Source: JBDRKE01 sp043814315 (GTDB taxonomy: Bacteria; Omnitrophota; Gorgyraeia; Gygaellales; Profunditerraquicolaceae). From it: a DNA stretch of 61,104 nt. Under the pieces are notes generated by a model. The model was given only the letters and a program-made list of their open reading frames with translations, had not been told where the DNA came from and ran no database searches. A program made the translations under genes and the position numbers. Below, piece by piece: positions 59,352 through 61,104 of the stretch (positions are counted from its first letter, which is position 1; each line of letters opens with the position of its first letter). The stretch is taken from NCBI GenBank assembly GCA_043814315.1, contig JBDRKE010000016.1, forward strand, positions 1-61,104, written 5' to 3'.

Positions 59352-61104
59352 TTATCCCGCCACTATTATAGCAAGCCTTGCCAAAAGGTACGACGTAATA
59401 GACTCAGCCCCTTGATTGAGATTAATATTTCTTTCTCCTATGCCGTCATAACATCCGCCTGTGGACCTGTCGTAAACCACCTGCTTAAGGCTGTTGTCGC
59501 CTAAAAACCAGTTAAAAGCTTCATGCATAAGTTTGTTATAAGTGCCTTTGCCGGTTATTGAATGCGCCGTAGCCAGAGCGCAAACCATCGCCGCCACATC
59601 CTCCGGCTGCTGGTCAAAATAACGGCGCGTTCCGGTCTTGTGATGCCAGCCGTCCTGGCCTATCGGCGCGTAAATTCCGTTGATAAAAGTCTGTTTTATG
59701 AGAAAATTCAACGTCTTTATGCCTATGTCCAGGTATTCGCTATTGTTGGTATGCTCATGCCCCAGAATAAGCGCCTCCGGCAAGACAGCGTTGGAGTAAG
59801 TCAAGTAATTTTCAAACCATTGCCAATCCTCGCTAGACACACCCCGGTAAAGCGATACGAGCCTGTCGCAGTGGGTGATGATCAACTTCATTAAGTCCTT
59901 ACCTTCAATCTCTTTTATTTTTTTACAAAGCAGACAAAATCCCTTGACGTGAAAAGCGGACGACCTCGGCGATTCAAACATGTTATATTTTTCTATTCTT
60001 CTCTTTAATAAAGACAGCGCCTTATCCCTTAGGCCCTGCGGAAGAGAATCAGTCGTTACGCTGACAGCCAGCGCCCAAAGGACTCGCCCGTTAGCATCAT
60101 CGAGATTATCCTTTTTGTTAAACTCGATATCTATCGTCCTGTCGGGTCTTACGTAATTACAAAACAGGCCATCCTCGCCTAAGACAAATTCAATGAAACG
60201 CAGATACACCTCTATGCGCTTGAGTAATTCGCTTTTCTGCTTATCGGAATAAACCGCCTTAAACGCTCCCTGCAATTCGCCATAATAGAGACACGCAACT
60301 ATCAGGGCGCGCGCATTATCATCGAGCGTATAACCCGATGAGATATCCGGCAAAGATAGCCTGGCGAACTGTATGATCCCAAAGTTATCTGTCAGGCGAA
60401 AAATGTGATTAAGGTTAACGCGGGGAATTTTCTTGCGCTCGCTTACTTCGGAGATATCGCTGGAATATTTTGAGAATAATTTTGAATACTCAAGGGCAAC
60501 ATTTTCCCATGTCATATTGCGGGTCCTAAAATACGCATTCTTTCCAAGCTGCTCTCTTAAGGAAGGATCTTTCAAAAGCCTCATGATGGCTTCGGCATAA
60601 GAACCGGAGTCCCTAAAATTAACTAATATCCCTACCTCCGAGGTAATGAACTCCCTGGCTTGCGCGAAGGAAGTGGAAATTACCGGCCTTCCCGAACTCA
60701 ACGCATAAGAGAATGTCCCTGAAACGGCCTGATTCGGGTCGAGAGAGGTTGAGATGTAAATATCCGAGGCCCTTAAAAAATGAAGGAGCTTATCCACGGA
60801 AACATACTCATTATAAAAGTTTACGTGGGAAGAAAGCCTAAGATCGTGGACCTTTTGGATTAGGAATTTACGGTAGTTTTCCCCTTCCTCTTTTAGGACA
60901 TTCGGGTGAGTAACACCTAGAACTATATACAATATATCCGGGTAGGCATTAACAACTTTAGGCAGCGCATCTATTACATATTCAATCCCCTTCCCCCTGC
61001 TTAGCAATCCGAATGTCAAAAGGCTTACCTTCTTTGAAAGACCTAAAGCAGACTTAGGTTTTGCGCTGGAGGTATATGGCATAGAATGGATGCCGTGAGG
61101 AATC
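59352..61104 (-). CDS. GT4-type glycosyltransferase with helical C-terminal domain, partial
   Basis: The frame remains open to the window edge, and the codons before Met (IPHGIHS) match the glycosyltransferase family 4 motif, so the N-terminal donor/acceptor half lies outside. What is seen is the GT-B C-terminal domain (about 1-205) with EGENYRKFL and the SGRPVISTSFAQAREF nucleotide-sugar region. A roughly 350-residue all-helical domain of alpha/alpha-toroid type follows (DDNARALIVACLY, DANGRVLWAL, QPEDVAAMVCALATA). The helical part looks like glycoside-active toroids fused to transferases. Sugar specificity is unknown. Confidence 0.82.
   Translation of the reverse strand, partial: IPHGIHSMPYTSSAKPKSALGLSKKVSLLTFGLLSRGKGIEYVIDALPKVVNAYPDILYIVLGVTHPNVLKEEGENYRKFLIQKVHDLRLSSHVNFYNEYVSVDKLLHFLRASDIYISTSLDPNQAVSGTFSYALSSGRPVISTSFAQAREFITSEVGILVNFRDSGSYAEAIMRLLKDPSLREQLGKNAYFRTRNMTWENVALEYSKLFSKYSSDISEVSERKKIPRVNLNHIFRLTDNFGIIQFARLSLPDISSGYTLDDNARALIVACLYYGELQGAFKAVYSDKQKSELLKRIEVYLRFIEFVLGEDGLFCNYVRPDRTIDIEFNKKDNLDDANGRVLWALAVSVTTDSLPQGLRDKALSLLKRRIEKYNMFESPRSSAFHVKGFCLLCKKIKEIEGKDLMKLIITHCDRLVSLYRGVSSEDWQWFENYLTYSNAVLPEALILGHEHTNNSEYLDIGIKTLNFLIKQTFINGIYAPIGQDGWHHKTGTRRYFDQQPEDVAAMVCALATAHSITGKGTYNKLMHEAFNWFLGDNSLKQVVYDRSTGGCYDGIGERNINLNQGAESITSYLLARLAIIVAG

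Noticed and set aside
1..61104. tRNA, rRNA, CRISPR array, replication origin or prophage
   Set aside because: I saw no clover-leaf genes, no regularly spaced direct repeats, no clusters of DnaA boxes and no phage or transposase genes.

Overview
The window reads as a chromosomal stretch of an uncultured Gram-negative bacterium. Evidence for an outer membrane includes TolC-type proteins, an OmpA/LysM protein, RND and MacAB-type exporters, an AsmA-like protein and several lipoproteins. Every gene I can support (about 50) lies on the minus strand, so transcription runs from high to low coordinates throughout. I see no rRNA, tRNA, CRISPR array, transposase or phage gene. The gene mix, an amidotransferase-less GMP synthase, and intergenic spacers full of short A/T-rich motifs would fit a candidate phylum such as Omnitrophota. 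That placement is inference and nothing here proves it. || Layout from low to high coordinates: (1) 1-3129: a Cys-rich micro-protein, a site-2-protease-like M50 peptidase and a CopB-like copper ATPase with a YHS domain, split by a one-base frameshift. (2) 3154-11637: a full MoxR, DUF58, BatD-like, BatA, BatB, BatC, BatD, BatE operon for envelope or stress functions. (3) 12073-18885: a copper/silver island with a broken response regulator, a YHS protein, CusA, CusB, CusC and a CsoR-type repressor with a perfect palindromic operator. (4) 19026-25838: a LysM amidase, a complete carbohydrate-type ABC importer and HflKC behind a candidate riboswitch or attenuator. (5) 26258-34448: PilZ, peptidoglycan-binding and OmpA/LysM proteins, an NtrC-type two-component pair and a Kef-like antiporter. 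A good sigma-54 promoter precedes the OmpA/LysM gene next to the NtrC-type regulator. (6) 34563-40777: a beta-strand-repeat protein, MacB, MacA, a DoxX-TolC fusion and an exported superoxide-reductase-like protein. (7) 40823-44296: small housekeeping genes, then an LTxxQ protein, an anti-sigma factor, an ECF sigma factor and a DUF6515-like protein behind an RpoE-like promoter. (8) 44304-54222: GMP synthase, carB, a TIR-like protein, RhlE, two cold-shock proteins and a B12-binding radical SAM enzyme. (9) 54422-55835: an A/T-rich type II restriction-modification pair. (10) 55924-61104: a DUF362 ferredoxin-type protein, an AsmA-like protein and a glycosyltransferase that runs off the window. || Main themes: copper handling occurs twice. 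Envelope maintenance dominates. Three genes or operons (hflKC, carB, csp) have a recognisable sigma-70 promoter followed by a leader containing an intrinsic terminator, which suggests control by transcription attenuation. Several intergenic repeat families are present, including two near-identical elements of about 200 bp. Some of these repeats run into coding termini. Three conserved genes carry single-base frameshifts, so either assembly errors or recent decay should be considered.
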